Numbered from the stretch's first letter, positions 1 to 8,894 are shown. The stretch: DNA of 64,000 nt from Mycolicibacterium sediminis (GCF_010731735.1 NZ_AP022588.1:6076001-6140000), one strand, 5' to 3'. The notes: generated by a model not told the origin, from the sequence alone. Made by a program: numbers and translations.

Positions 1-96
1 CTGCACTTCGAGGTCCTCGTCAACGGCCAGAACCGGATCGATCCGGTGCCGTGGCTCGCCCAGCGTGGCCTGAGCCCGGGCGGTTACGTAGGCTGA
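1..96 (+). CDS. M23-family peptidase, C-terminal end only
   Basis: The window opens inside an open frame that ends in TGA at 94-96. The 31 visible residues start LHFEVLVNG and continue to IDPVPWL. This is the end of the M23 (LytM-type) metalloendopeptidase fold, where the HLHFEV strand carries a zinc/catalytic histidine and is followed by a short tail with DP..WL. Such enzymes cut peptidoglycan peptides outside the membrane. In M. tuberculosis an M23 gene (Rv0950c) also neighbours uvrD1, which supports the call. Nothing upstream is visible, so signal peptide and domain order cannot be judged. Confidence 0.75.
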   Translation: MHFEVLVNGQNRIDPVPWLAQRGLSPGGYVG

Positions 97-100
97 TCGG

Positions 101-721
101 GTGGCTGACCGGACGTCCTCAGAGGGACCACCGTCAGACCGCACCCGCATCATCCGCCGGCAGCCGGACGCCCCACTCGGCGATCACGCTCCCCAGACGA
201 GCATCATCCGGCGCAGTCCGACCGGACCGTTCCCGGTGGTCGCCTCGGCGCCGCCCACCGAGACGCACACGGCTCTCATCCGACCGCCCGACGAGCCGCC
301 GACGACCTACGTCCCCCGCCCCACCCCCGAGGCCATCGGCTCGCTCCGGCGCGACCGGCCCGACCCCAAGGCGGCCGCCGCCACCGCCACGCTCGCGATC
401 ATCAGCGGCTGGGCCACCGCCGTCATCGCCACGTCGCTGATCGCGAACTGGTGGAAGACCGACGAATTGTTCTGCATTGCAGTCGGTTTCCTCACCGCCG
501 TGTCCGCCGCGGCGACCATCGGGGGCCTGATTGCGCTGCTGCTGCGACGCCGCATCGGACGGCTGCTCGTCGGCGTCGGCTCCATCGTGGCGCTGATGAT
601 CTTCGCCGGCCTCTTCGTCGCCGGAGCGGCGCTGCCCACGATCGTCTACGCGATCCCCGTGCTGCCCGTCGCCACCGTCGTGCTCGCGGCACTGCCCGCG
701 ACCGGCCGCTGGTGCCGCTGA
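101..721 (+). CDS. Proline-rich membrane protein, four predicted TM segments
   Basis: Unrecognised 206-residue protein starting at GTG 4 nt after the M23 stop, so probably in the same transcript. Residues 1-85 are hydrophilic, rich in Pro, Arg and Thr, with repeated short IIRR(Q/S)P motifs. The second half has four hydrophobic stretches, about residues 90-115, 125-150, 150-175 and 178-200, suggesting a cytoplasmic disordered head anchored by a four-helix membrane domain. High GC at third positions supports coding. Location next to a cell-wall peptidase suggests an envelope role, but this is inference only. Confidence 0.7.
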   Translation: MADRTSSEGPPSDRTRIIRRQPDAPLGDHAPQTSIIRRSPTGPFPVVASAPPTETHTALIRPPDEPPTTYVPRPTPEAIGSLRRDRPDPKAAAATATLAIISGWATAVIATSLIANWWKTDELFCIAVGFLTAVSAAATIGGLIALLLRRRIGRLLVGVGSIVALMIFAGLFVAGAALPTIVYAIPVLPVATVVLAALPATGRWCR

Positions 722-725
722 CGAC

Positions 726-3044
726 TCAGAGCTTCTGCACCGGCGCGTGGTTGTGCATCAACTTGACCCGGCCCGCGCTGCCGAAGTCGATGAGCGACAT
801 CGCCGATTCGCCGACACCCGACACTTCCTCGACCCGGCCGAGACCGTACTTGTCGTGCGTCACCCGGTCCCCCGGTTCGAGCGTCACGAGCGGCTTGCTG
901 CGAGCCCCCGCGCGCGACGGTGACGGCCGGCGCGACTCCGGCGGCCCGAACCTGCCCGCGCCGCTGACCGGCGCACCGAACGTCGACGGCGGGGCCTCGA
1001 CGCGACGCCAGTCGATCAGTTCCTGCGGGATCTCGCGCAGGAAGCGCGATTCCGGGTTCAGCATCGGCTGTCCCCACGACGACCGCACCTTCGCGCGGCT
1101 CAGGTAGAGGCGCTGTCGCGCACGGGTCAGCCCGACGTAGGCGAGGCGACGTTCCTCCGACAGTTCCATCGGATCGCCGAGGGCCCGCATGTGGGGGAAC
1201 ATGCCGTCCTCCCACCCGGTGACGAAGACGACGGGGAACTCCAGCCCCTTGGCGGTGTGCAGCGTCATCATCGTCACCACCCCGGAGCCGTGCTCGGGGA
1301 TGCCGTCGGCGTCGGCGACCAGCGACACCCGCTCCAGGAACTGGGCGAGGATGCCGGTGTCGGGGACGTCCTCGTCGACGGGCACGCCCTCCTCGTCGCG
1401 CAGGGCGGCGGCATTGGCCATGTCGATGCTGAATTCGTGTGCGACGCTGACGAGTTCGTTGAGGTTGTCCAGCCGGGCGAGGTCCTGCGGATCGTTGGAC
1501 GCCTCGAGTTCGCGGCGGTAGCCCGTCCGGTCCAGCACTGCCTCGACGAGGTCGCCCAGTTCGTCGTCGAGCTTGCCGCGCAACTCGTCGAGCAGCTCGA
1601 CGAACGCCGCGATCATCTTCTCCGAGCGGGTGTTCAGCATCGGCACCTTGCCCTCGGCGGCCGCCTGCAGCGCGTCGGCGAAGGTGGCGCCGGTGTTCTC
1701 GGAGTACACCGCGACGCACGCCTCGGCGCGATCGCCGATGCCGCGGCGAGGGGTGTTGAGGATGCGCCGCATGCTGACCGCGTCACCGGGGTTGTCGAGG
1801 ACGCGGAGGTAGGCGACGACGTCGCGAATCTCCTTGCGCTCGTAGAACCGAACGCCACCGACCACCTTGTAGGGGATCCCCGCGCGAATGAACACCTCTT
1901 CGATGGCGCGCGAGGAGTTGTTGGTCCGGTAGAAGACGGCGACGTCGTTGTAGGAGATCTCGCCGCGGTCGGCGAGCGCATCGACCTCCCCCGCGACGAA
2001 ACGCGCCTCGTCGTGTTCGTTGTCGGCGACGTACCCGACGATCAGTTCGCCTGCGCCGGAATCGGTCCAGAGCCGCTTCTCGCGCCGTCCGGAGTTGCGG
2101 GCGATGACGGCATTGGCGGCGGACAGGATGTTCTGCGTCGACCGGTAGTTCTGCTCCAGCAGGATGGTGGTCGCGTTCGGGTAGTCGCGCTCGAAGTCCT
2201 CGATGTTGCGGATCGTCGCACCGCGGAACGCGTAGATCGACTGGTCCGCGTCGCCGACGACGCACAGTTCCGCGGGCGGCACCTCGGTGTCGGCGAGGTC
2301 GTGCCCGACGAGTTCGCGCACCAACATGTACTGGGCGTGGTTGGTGTCCTGGTACTCGTCGACCAGGATGTGCCGGAACCGCCTGCGGTAGTACTGCGCG
2401 ATCTGCGGGAACGCCTGCAGCACTGCGACCGTCTCGCCGATCAGGTCGTCGAAGTCGAGCGCGTTGGCCGCCCGCAGCCGCTTCTGGTACTCGGAGAACA
2501 CCTCGGCGACGATGCGCGTCAGCTCGTCGCTGGCGTCGGTGAGGTCAGCCGTCGCGGCGTCGGGGTCGATCAGCTCGTTCTTCAGGTTCGAGATGTTGTT
2601 GGCCAACAGCCGCGACGAGTACTTCTTGGTGTCGAGGCCCATGTCCTTGGAGATCATCGTCAGCAGGCGACGCGAGTCGTCGCTGTCGTAGATCGAGAAG
2701 TTGGAGTTCAGGCCGGGCAGCAGCGACGCCTGGTTGCGCAGGATGCGCACGCAGGTGGAGTGGAACGTCGACACCCACATCGACCGTGCGCGCGGACCGA
2801 TGAGCCCGGCGACGCGCTCGCGCATCTCGGCGGCCGCCTTGTTGGTGAACGTGATGGCCAGGACCTGGCCCACCCCGACGTCGCGGGCGGCGAGCAGGTA
2901 GGCGATGCGACGCGTCAGAACCGCAGTCTTGCCCGACCCCGCGCCGGCGACGATCAGCAGCGGCGTGCCCTCGTGGAGCACGGCCTGGCGCTGCTGCGGG
3001 TTGAGCCCGTCGAGCAGCTGATCTGTTTCGGTGGCGATCGACAT
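726..3044 (-). CDS. uvrD1: ATP-dependent DNA helicase UvrD1/PcrA
   Basis: 772-residue SF1A 3'-5' helicase. Visible motifs in order: Q-motif region LNPQQRQAV (about 14-22), Walker A AGAGSGKT (33-40), Walker B/motif II DEYQD (near 255), QNYRST motif, motif V TLHTAKGLEF and motif VI VGLTRARQRLYL. The C-terminal 60 residues hold the Tudor-like segment (DRVTHDKYGLGRV) typical of PcrA/UvrD, which contacts RNA polymerase or Ku in relatives. The ATG at 3044 is preferred over the longer open frame because GGAGG lies 6 nt upstream and the length matches M. tuberculosis UvrD1 (771 aa). Role: nucleotide excision repair, replication restart and, in mycobacteria, partnering Ku. It is convergent with the gene at 101-721 and divergent from chorismate mutase. 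Confidence 0.95.
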   Translation of the reverse strand: MSIATETDQLLDGLNPQQRQAVLHEGTPLLIVAGAGSGKTAVLTRRIAYLLAARDVGVGQVLAITFTNKAAAEMRERVAGLIGPRARSMWVSTFHSTCVRILRNQASLLPGLNSNFSIYDSDDSRRLLTMISKDMGLDTKKYSSRLLANNISNLKNELIDPDAATADLTDASDELTRIVAEVFSEYQKRLRAANALDFDDLIGETVAVLQAFPQIAQYYRRRFRHILVDEYQDTNHAQYMLVRELVGHDLADTEVPPAELCVVGDADQSIYAFRGATIRNIEDFERDYPNATTILLEQNYRSTQNILSAANAVIARNSGRREKRLWTDSGAGELIVGYVADNEHDEARFVAGEVDALADRGEISYNDVAVFYRTNNSSRAIEEVFIRAGIPYKVVGGVRFYERKEIRDVVAYLRVLDNPGDAVSMRRILNTPRRGIGDRAEACVAVYSENTGATFADALQAAAEGKVPMLNTRSEKMIAAFVELLDELRGKLDDELGDLVEAVLDRTGYRRELEASNDPQDLARLDNLNELVSVAHEFSIDMANAAALRDEEGVPVDEDVPDTGILAQFLERVSLVADADGIPEHGSGVVTMMTLHTAKGLEFPVVFVTGWEDGMFPHMRALGDPMELSEERRLAYVGLTRARQRLYLSRAKVRSSWGQPMLNPESRFLREIPQELIDWRRVEAPPSTFGAPVSGAGRFGPPESRRPSPSRAGARSKPLVTLEPGDRVTHDKYGLGRVEEVSGVGESAMSLIDFGSAGRVKLMHNHAPVQKL

Positions 3045-3126
3045 AGCGCCTCCGAACTTACCGCTGCACGGGGACACCGCGAACGCAGTCGCCCCACCCG
3101 CTGCGCGCGGCCGTCGGAAGAGGTCT

Positions 3127-3161
3127 TTGCACGGACCCATCCGAGGTGGCACACTCGATCC
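3127..3161 (+). promoter_or_regulatory. Promoter of the chorismate mutase leader
   Basis: A TTGCAC -35 box (3127-3132) is separated by 17 nt from a CACACT -10 box (3150-3155). Six nt later a GTG codon begins at 3162, which would be the transcript's first base. This spacing is that of a mycobacterial leaderless promoter, and it fires into the aromatic leader peptide. Confidence 0.6.
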
Positions 3162-3221
3162 GTGCTCGTAATGCAGGGACGATTTTTTTACGGATACCGG
3201 CCGCCGGTGTCCGTGGTCTAG
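3162..3221 (+). CDS. Aromatic-rich leader peptide (Phe/Tyr attenuator candidate)
   Basis: A 19-codon open frame starting at GTG 3162 (an in-frame ATG at 3171 is an alternative) encodes MLVMQGRFFYGYRPPVSVV and stops at TAG 3219-3221. Four of five consecutive residues are aromatic: TTT TTT TAC GGA TAC at 3183-3197. It ends 10 nt before an intrinsic terminator and sits directly upstream of chorismate mutase, the branch-point enzyme for Phe and Tyr. This is the layout of an amino-acid leader peptide such as pheL. The peptide itself probably has no function beyond ribosome positioning. It was found by eye; comparative conservation is untested. Confidence 0.65.
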   Translation: MLVMQGRFFYGYRPPVSVV

Positions 3222-3275
3222 CTGCTTCCCCAGAGCCCCGCGGTCCGCTTCCGGATCCGGGGCTCTTCTTCTTTT
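3211..3275 (+). terminator. Attenuator: intrinsic terminator with competing antiterminator
   Basis: The terminator stem pairs AGAGCCCCG (3232-3240) with CGGGGCTCT (3258-3266), followed by TCTTCTTTT (3267-3275). The 5' arm can instead pair upstream: CCGTGG at 3211-3216 is complementary (one G-U) to CCGCGG at 3238-3243. The two structures are mutually exclusive. CCGTGG lies at the end of the leader ORF, so a ribosome reaching the stop codon would mask it (termination), while one stalled on the Phe/Tyr codons would leave it free (read-through into chorismate mutase). Confidence 0.6.
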
Positions 3276-3333
3276 GCGAGGCCCGAACCGGATGAGACCA
3301 CCATTCACCCGAGACGACGATTCGGAGCCACCC

Positions 3334-3603
3334 ATGAGTATCGAAACTGAGCAGACCGACGACATCGACATCGATGAACTGCGCCTGGAGATCGACCGGC
3401 TCGACGCCGAGATCCTGGCCGCGGTCGCCCGCCGAGCCGAGGTGTCCAAGGTGATCGGCAAGGCCAGGATGGCCTCCGGCGGCACCCGGCTGGTGCACAG
3501 CCGCGAGATGAAGGTCATCGAGCGCTACAGCGCGCTCGGCCCCGAGGGCAAGGACCTGGCGATGCTCCTCCTGCGCCTGGGCCGCGGCCGCCTCGGCCAC
3601 TGA
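3334..3603 (+). CDS. aroQ: Intracellular chorismate mutase (AroQ-delta type)
   Basis: 89-residue all-helical chorismate mutase, closely resembling M. tuberculosis Rv0948c (MtCM). It converts chorismate to prephenate for Phe and Tyr. The core reads LEIDRLDAEIL, then RRAEVSKVIGKARMASGG with active-site Arg/Lys positions, then SREMKVIERY, and ends RLGRGRLGH, the C-terminus through which MtCM is activated by DAHP synthase. ATG 3334 is chosen because GGAG (3324-3327) is 6 nt upstream and the product equals the active 90-residue form; an upstream in-frame ATG at 3292 exists. It follows the attenuator at 3211-3275, which probably controls it. Confidence 0.92.
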   Translation: MSIETEQTDDIDIDELRLEIDRLDAEILAAVARRAEVSKVIGKARMASGGTRLVHSREMKVIERYSALGPEGKDLAMLLLRLGRGRLGH

Positions 3604-3612
3604 CGCCGCGGG

Positions 3613-4872
3613 CTACTGGAAGTTCGGTCCCCCGACGTGTAGCGCCGCGCCCGTCGGGAGCACCGCGAGGACGACGACCGTCACCACGAACAGCCGCACG
3701 GTGCGCGCGGGGACGGGCTCGTCCATCGCGGGCCGCCCGACGGCGTAGAGGACGTACGGCAGTACGAGGTCGAAGGTGATCAGCACCCACCATCTGGTCC
3801 AGTCGACTCCGGTGACGAACAGCGGCACGACGAGGCACAGCCCGAGAAGCGGCAGCAGCGGTCGGCGTCGCACGTCGCGCAGGTAGTCCAGCGCCGGAGT
3901 GCCGGAGAACGTCTGGACCGCCCACAGGGTGACCGCGAGGTAGACCAGCCCGAGGAGGGTCGAGGCGAACAGCGGCCCGAACCCGAAACTGGCGACCAGG
4001 CTCAGCCCGTCGCCGACCGTCGAGTCGACCATCGGGGCGGCCACCCGGCACATCCAGTCGTGGTAGTCGGCGAGGCTCTCCCGGCTGCCCAGGAGGTAGG
4101 CGATGTGCTCCGCCGGCGTGTTCGATGCCGCGTACGGGTCGTCGAGCATGCGGTGGGGTAGCGACCGGCACAGCAGCGGACCCGTCGTCGTCGACCCGCC
4201 CAGCACGGCGATCGCCGCGATCGAGACGAGACCGGGTCCGACGGCGAGCATCGCGGCCAGCCCCTGCCGCAGCGGCGTCATCCAGCCGGCCAGGGCGACG
4301 ATGGCCACCGCGACGCCGAGACCGAGCTGCAGCGGGATGCCCTCGTGGGCGAACGCGAGTACGGCGATGAGGACGCCGTAGACCGCGCTTGCGATCAGCA
4401 CGGGCCGGTCGGTCCGGGCGCGGGTCAGGTGGAGCGCGTAGGCGACCAGGGCAGTCATCGCCCACAGTTCGGGCCGGGGCGAGTACAGCGCGTAGGACAG
4501 GGCGAACGGCAGCACCGGAATCGTGATGGCGAGGAGGATGCGCCGCTGCGACGGGGCCCGGCCGCCGAGGACGTGCCGGATCAGGACGCCGAGCGCGACG
4601 AACCACGCCACCACCGGCGCCCACATCATCGTGTAGGTGGCCGGGAAGTACCACCCCGCGGGGAGCAGGCGGACGAGTTCCCCACCCAGTCCCCGCCGCA
4701 CGAACCCGAACTCGTAGGTCGGCACGTAGTAGGACAGCCAGTAGATGGCCGACGGATACACGACGAGCTGGACGAGCAGGTGCAGCACCGCTGCCACGGC
4801 GACGAACGCCGCCACGCCGACGTAGACCCGGGTGCGCCGCGACCGGGAGGCCGCCTCGACGGGGGTGGACAC
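3613..4872 (-). CDS. Polytopic membrane protein of unknown function
   Basis: 419-residue protein with roughly ten hydrophobic segments; the first (about 18-40) follows a short basic N-terminus (SRSRRTR). A conserved-looking loop, YYVPTYEFGFVRRGLGGEL, lies between the first two segments. The pattern resembles polyprenyl-phosphate-dependent glycosyltransferase-like integral proteins, but I see no definite catalytic motif, so this is only a shape resemblance. It starts at GTG 4872, ends 9 nt from the convergent chorismate mutase stop, and lies downstream of the dehydrogenase gene with a 62-nt gap, so the two could be cotranscribed. Confidence 0.7.
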   Translation of the reverse strand: MSTPVEAASRSRRTRVYVGVAAFVAVAAVLHLLVQLVVYPSAIYWLSYYVPTYEFGFVRRGLGGELVRLLPAGWYFPATYTMMWAPVVAWFVALGVLIRHVLGGRAPSQRRILLAITIPVLPFALSYALYSPRPELWAMTALVAYALHLTRARTDRPVLIASAVYGVLIAVLAFAHEGIPLQLGLGVAVAIVALAGWMTPLRQGLAAMLAVGPGLVSIAAIAVLGGSTTTGPLLCRSLPHRMLDDPYAASNTPAEHIAYLLGSRESLADYHDWMCRVAAPMVDSTVGDGLSLVASFGFGPLFASTLLGLVYLAVTLWAVQTFSGTPALDYLRDVRRRPLLPLLGLCLVVPLFVTGVDWTRWWVLITFDLVLPYVLYAVGRPAMDEPVPARTVRLFVVTVVVLAVLPTGAALHVGGPNFQ

Positions 4873-4934
4873 GGGCGGACTCTATCCGCAGCCGCGGCGA
4901 TCCGCGCCCGCGACGTCGACCGCCCGTGACCGTC

Positions 4935-6383
4935 CTACTTCGTCAGCGCGATGTACTTGGTGTCGAGGTACTCCTCGATGCCCTCGGTGCCGCCCTCCCG
5001 ACCGAACCCGGACTCCTTGATGCCGCCGAACGGTGCTGCGGCATCGGAGATCACGCCCCGGTTCACCCCGACCATGCCCGACTCGATCGACTCGGCGACC
5101 CGCAGCGCGCGGTCCAGGGACTGCGTGTAGATGTACGCCGCGAGACCGAACTCGGTGTCGTTGGCGGCGGCGATGCCCTCCTCCTCGGTGTCGAAGCCGG
5201 TGATGGGCGCGACGGGGCCGAACACCTCCTCCTTGAGGATCCGCGCGTCGGCGGGGACGTCGGCGAGCACGGTGGCGGGGTAGAAGTTGCCCGGCCCCTC
5301 GGGCGCCACGCCACCGACGGCGACCTCGGCGCCGCGCGACACCGCGTCGGACACCAGTTCGGTGACCTTGTTCAGCTGCTTGGCGTTGATGAGCGGGCCC
5401 AGCGTCGACGACTCGTCGAGACCGTTGCCGAGGGTGAACTCGCTCATCCGCTTGACGAGCTTCTCGGTGAACTCGTCGCGCACCGCGTTGGCGACGTGGA
5501 AGCGGTTGGCCGCCGTGCACGCCTCGCCGCCGTTGCGCATCTTGGCGAGGATCGCGCCGTCGACGGCGGCATCCACGTCGGCGTCGTCGAACACGATGAA
5601 GGGAGCGTTGCCGCCGAGCTCCATCGACGTCCGCAGCAGCTTGTCCGCGGACTGCTTCACCAGTGCCTTGCCGACGCCGGTCGAGCCGGTGAACGTGAGC
5701 TTGCGCAACCGGCCGTCGTCGATGAGCGCGCTCGTCACCCCGCCCGGATCGCTGGTCGGCAGCACCGACAGCACGCCCTTCGGCAGACCGGCCTCGTCCA
5801 TCAACTTGGCCAGGTAGAGCATCGTCAGCGGCGTCTCCTGCGCGGGCTTGACGATCATCGTGCAGCCGGCGGCGAACGCGGGGCCCATCTTGCGAGTACC
5901 CATGGCCAGCGGGAAGTTCCACGGCGTGATGGCGTAGCAGGGCCCGACGGCCTGCTTGGTGACGATGATCCGACCGGTGCCCGCAGGGCTCGGGGTGTAG
6001 CGGCCGCCGATGCGCACCGCCTCCTCGGCGAACCAGCGGAAGAACTCGGCGCCGTAGGTGACCTCGCCCTTGCTCTCGGCGACGACCTTGCCCATCTCCA
6101 GAGTCATCAGCGCCGCGATGTCGTCGGCCTGCGCGGTGATCGCCTCGAACACCGAACGCAGGATCTCGCCGCGCTTGCGGGGCGCGGTGCCGGCCCAGTC
6201 GGCCTGCACCGCCGAGGCCGCGTCGAGTGCGGCGATGGCATCCTCGGGGGTCGCGTCGGCGACGCTGATCAGGGATTCGTCCGACGAGGGGTCGAGGACG
6301 TCGAAGGTCGACGTGCGTGAAAGTTCCTCACCACCGATCCACAGCCCGGTGGGAACTGACTTCAGAAGCTGGCTGGTGTCCAT
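4935..6383 (-). CDS. gabD: NAD(P)-dependent succinate-semialdehyde dehydrogenase
   Basis: 482-residue aldehyde dehydrogenase, the same length as and very similar to E. coli GabD. Motifs: PWNFPLA, KPAQETPL, GSTGVGK (cofactor turn), ELGGNAPFIVF (general-base Glu), GEACTAANRF (catalytic Cys), EEVFGPVAP and the C-terminal PFGGIKESGFGREGG. It oxidises succinate semialdehyde to succinate, linking GABA or 4-hydroxybutyrate breakdown to the TCA cycle; related semialdehydes cannot be excluded as substrates. AAGGAAGG lies about 16 nt upstream of ATG 6383. It is divergent from pgi with a 49-nt gap. A second GabD-like enzyme lies at 21549-23102. Confidence 0.9.
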   Translation of the reverse strand: MDTSQLLKSVPTGLWIGGEELSRTSTFDVLDPSSDESLISVADATPEDAIAALDAASAVQADWAGTAPRKRGEILRSVFEAITAQADDIAALMTLEMGKVVAESKGEVTYGAEFFRWFAEEAVRIGGRYTPSPAGTGRIIVTKQAVGPCYAITPWNFPLAMGTRKMGPAFAAGCTMIVKPAQETPLTMLYLAKLMDEAGLPKGVLSVLPTSDPGGVTSALIDDGRLRKLTFTGSTGVGKALVKQSADKLLRTSMELGGNAPFIVFDDADVDAAVDGAILAKMRNGGEACTAANRFHVANAVRDEFTEKLVKRMSEFTLGNGLDESSTLGPLINAKQLNKVTELVSDAVSRGAEVAVGGVAPEGPGNFYPATVLADVPADARILKEEVFGPVAPITGFDTEEEGIAAANDTEFGLAAYIYTQSLDRALRVAESIESGMVGVNRGVISDAAAPFGGIKESGFGREGGTEGIEEYLDTKYIALTK

Positions 6384-6432
6384 ACATTCATCATTTACAC
6401 CTTCCTTCCGGCGCCCGCATTAGGGTTGGGAT

Positions 6433-8100
6433 ATGGCTTCCCCGACGGACCAGAATCCCGACATCTCGACGACACCGGCGTGGAACGCGTTGGTCCGGCA
6501 CCACGAAACGATCGGCTCCAAGCACCTGCGCGAGTTCTTCGATCAGGATCCGGACCGTGGACGCGAACTCGCCCTCACCGTCGGCGACCTGTACGTCGAC
6601 TACAGCAAGCACCGCGTCACCCGCGAGACCCTGGACCTGCTCGTCGACCTCGCGAGGACCGCGGGGCTCGAGGCCAAGCGCGACGCCATGTTCGCCGGCG
6701 AACACATCAACACCTCGGAGGACCGCGCGGTGCTGCACACCGCGCTGCGGTTGCCGCGCGACGCCACGCTGGTCGTCGACGGCCAGGACGTCAACGCCGA
6801 CGTGCACGAGGTGCTCGACGCGATGGGCGACTTCACCGACCGGTTGCGCACCGGCGAGTGGACCGGTGCCAGCGGCCAGCGCATCACGACCGTCGTCAAC
6901 ATCGGCATCGGCGGATCCGACCTCGGGCCGGTGATGGTCTACCAGGCCCTGCGGCACTACGCCGACGCCGGCATCTCCGCGCGCTTCGTCTCCAATATCG
7001 ACCCCGCCGACCTCGTCGCGAAGCTCGACGGCCTCGACCCGGCGACGACGCTGTTCGTCATCGCGTCCAAGACCTTCACGACGCTCGAGACCCTGACCAA
7101 CGCGACCGCCGCGCGGCGGTGGCTCACCGAATCACTCGGCGACGCCGCGGTGTCCAAGCACTTCGTGGCGGTCTCGACCAACGAGAAGCTGGTCGACGAG
7201 TTCGGCATCGACACCACCAACATGTTCGGCTTCTGGGACTGGGTCGGCGGCCGCTACTCGGTGGACTCCGCGATCGGACTGTCGGTGATGGCGGTGATCG
7301 GCAAGGAACGGTTCGCCGAGTTCCTCGCGGGCTTCCACCTGATCGACGAGCACTTCCGCACGACCCCGCTGGAGGCGAACGCGCCTGTGCTGCTTGGCCT
7401 CATCGGCCTCTGGTACAACGAGTTCTTCGGCGCGCAGTCCCGCGTGGTGCTGCCCTACTCGAACGACCTGTCCCGGTTCGCCGCCTACCTGCAGCAGCTG
7501 ACGATGGAGTCCAACGGCAAGTCGGTGCGCGCCGACGGCACCCCCGTGACCACCGAGACCGGCGAGATCTACTGGGGCGAGCCGGGAACCAACGGCCAGC
7601 ACGCCTTCTACCAGCTGCTGCACCAGGGCACCCGCCTGATCCCGGCCGACTTCATCGGCTTCTCGGAACCCACCGACGATCTGCCCACCGCCGACGGCAC
7701 GGGCAGCATGCACGACCTGCTGATGAGCAACTTCTTCGCCCAGACGCAGGTGCTGGCCTTCGGCAAGACCGCCGAGGAGATCGCCGCCGAGGGCACCGCG
7801 GCTGACGTCGTGCCGCACAAGGTCATGCCCGGAAACCGGCCCAGCACATCGATTCTCGCGACGACGCTGACGCCGTCGGTCGTCGGCCAGCTCATCGCGC
7901 TGTACGAGCATCAGGTGTTCACCGAGGGCGTCATCTGGGGCATCGACTCGTTCGACCAGTGGGGCGTGGAACTCGGCAAGACGCAGGCGAAGGCGCTGCT
8001 GCCGGTCCTCACCGACGACGATGCGCCCGCCGAGCAGACCGACAGCTCGACCGACGCCCTCGTGCGGCACTACCGGGCGGAGCGAGGGCGATCGGCCTAG
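6433..8100 (+). CDS. pgi: Glucose-6-phosphate isomerase
   Basis: 555-residue PGI interconverting glucose-6-P and fructose-6-P in glycolysis and gluconeogenesis. Signatures: GIGGSDLGP (phosphate loop), SKTFTT, GFWDWVGGRYSVDSAIG (PGI signature 1), WYNEFFG with the catalytic Glu, GTNGQHAFYQLLHQG with the catalytic His, and QWGVELGKTQAK with the catalytic Lys near the C-terminus. Full length for the family. ATG 6433 fits M. tuberculosis Pgi (Rv0946c), which lies two genes from chorismate mutase there as here. Confidence 0.97.
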   Translation: MASPTDQNPDISTTPAWNALVRHHETIGSKHLREFFDQDPDRGRELALTVGDLYVDYSKHRVTRETLDLLVDLARTAGLEAKRDAMFAGEHINTSEDRAVLHTALRLPRDATLVVDGQDVNADVHEVLDAMGDFTDRLRTGEWTGASGQRITTVVNIGIGGSDLGPVMVYQALRHYADAGISARFVSNIDPADLVAKLDGLDPATTLFVIASKTFTTLETLTNATAARRWLTESLGDAAVSKHFVAVSTNEKLVDEFGIDTTNMFGFWDWVGGRYSVDSAIGLSVMAVIGKERFAEFLAGFHLIDEHFRTTPLEANAPVLLGLIGLWYNEFFGAQSRVVLPYSNDLSRFAAYLQQLTMESNGKSVRADGTPVTTETGEIYWGEPGTNGQHAFYQLLHQGTRLIPADFIGFSEPTDDLPTADGTGSMHDLLMSNFFAQTQVLAFGKTAEEIAAEGTAADVVPHKVMPGNRPSTSILATTLTPSVVGQLIALYEHQVFTEGVIWGIDSFDQWGVELGKTQAKALLPVLTDDDAPAEQTDSSTDALVRHYRAERGRSA

Positions 8101-8186
8101 TCGCCTGGGCGATTTGTGCACCCGAAGCCGCGGTGAGCGCGGTTGCGCGTGCACGAATCGGCCGGAGCGCGTGACATAGTTGAGAG

Positions 8187-8894
8187 GTGTTCGCCGCACT
8201 GCTGTGGGGCCTGCTGGCAGCGTCGTCCTTGGTCATCGGCGCCGCACTCGGCGTGTGGCGCAACTGGAGCGACGCCCTGGTCGGAGCGGTCCTCGGTTTC
8301 GGTGCAGGAGCCCTGGTTTCGAGCATCTCCTTCGAGCTCGCCGCGGAGGGTTTTCAGCGCGCCGGCGCAGTGGCGGTGGCGCTCGGCCTCGCGGCCGGAG
8401 CGCTGGCCTTCTTCCTCGCCGACCGCGGTGTCGCGCGACTCAACGGACGGGACCGTTCGAGTCGGGCGGGCTGGCCCCTGGCGCTGGGCGCACTGCTCGA
8501 CGGAGTCCCCGAGCAGGCCACCCTGGGAATCGCGATCGCGACGACGGGATCGGTGAGTCCGGCGCTGCTGGTGGCGATCTTCGTGTCGAACCTCCCCGAG
8601 GCGATCGGCTCCGCATCGGAGATGAGGAAGGCGGGCTCGCGCCGCCGCGTCGTCCTGGGCGGCTGGGCTGCGGTGACGGTGCTCTGCGCGGTGGCCACCG
8701 CGGGCGGCTTCGCACTCAAGCAGGCGACCGGACCCGGATTCGAGGGCGCAGTGGACGGTTTCGCCGCCGGTGCGCTCCTGGTCATGCTCGTGGGGTCGAT
8801 GATCCCGGACGCGAACGACAAGTTCGGCGACCGCGCGGGCCTGGCCGCGGTGCTGGGCTTCGCGATGTCGGCGTATCTGTCCCTCGCCGGCTAG
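8187..8894 (+). CDS. ZIP-family-like membrane protein (possible metal transporter)
   Basis: 235 residues with about seven hydrophobic segments. The middle reads ALLDGVPEQ and, one helix later, SNLPEAIGSA; the end reads FAAGALLVMLVGSMIPDA. These match the positions of the HNxPEG metal-binding helices and the AxGAxL..EMIPE segment of ZIP transporters, but the metal-binding His residues are replaced (Asp in the first, Asn-Leu in the second). It may move a different substrate or be non-canonical. GTG 8187 is preceded by CATAGT at 8175-8180 with 6 nt spacing, so it is probably leaderless. Confidence 0.65.
   Translation: MFAALLWGLLAASSLVIGAALGVWRNWSDALVGAVLGFGAGALVSSISFELAAEGFQRAGAVAVALGLAAGALAFFLADRGVARLNGRDRSSRAGWPLALGALLDGVPEQATLGIAIATTGSVSPALLVAIFVSNLPEAIGSASEMRKAGSRRRVVLGGWAAVTVLCAVATAGGFALKQATGPGFEGAVDGFAAGALLVMLVGSMIPDANDKFGDRAGLAAVLGFAMSAYLSLAG

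Noticed and set aside
1191..3221. Long plus-strand open frame opposite uvrD1
   Set aside because: It is an antisense shadow of the GC-rich helicase gene. Only its last 19 codons, after the promoter at 3127-3155, are kept as the leader peptide.
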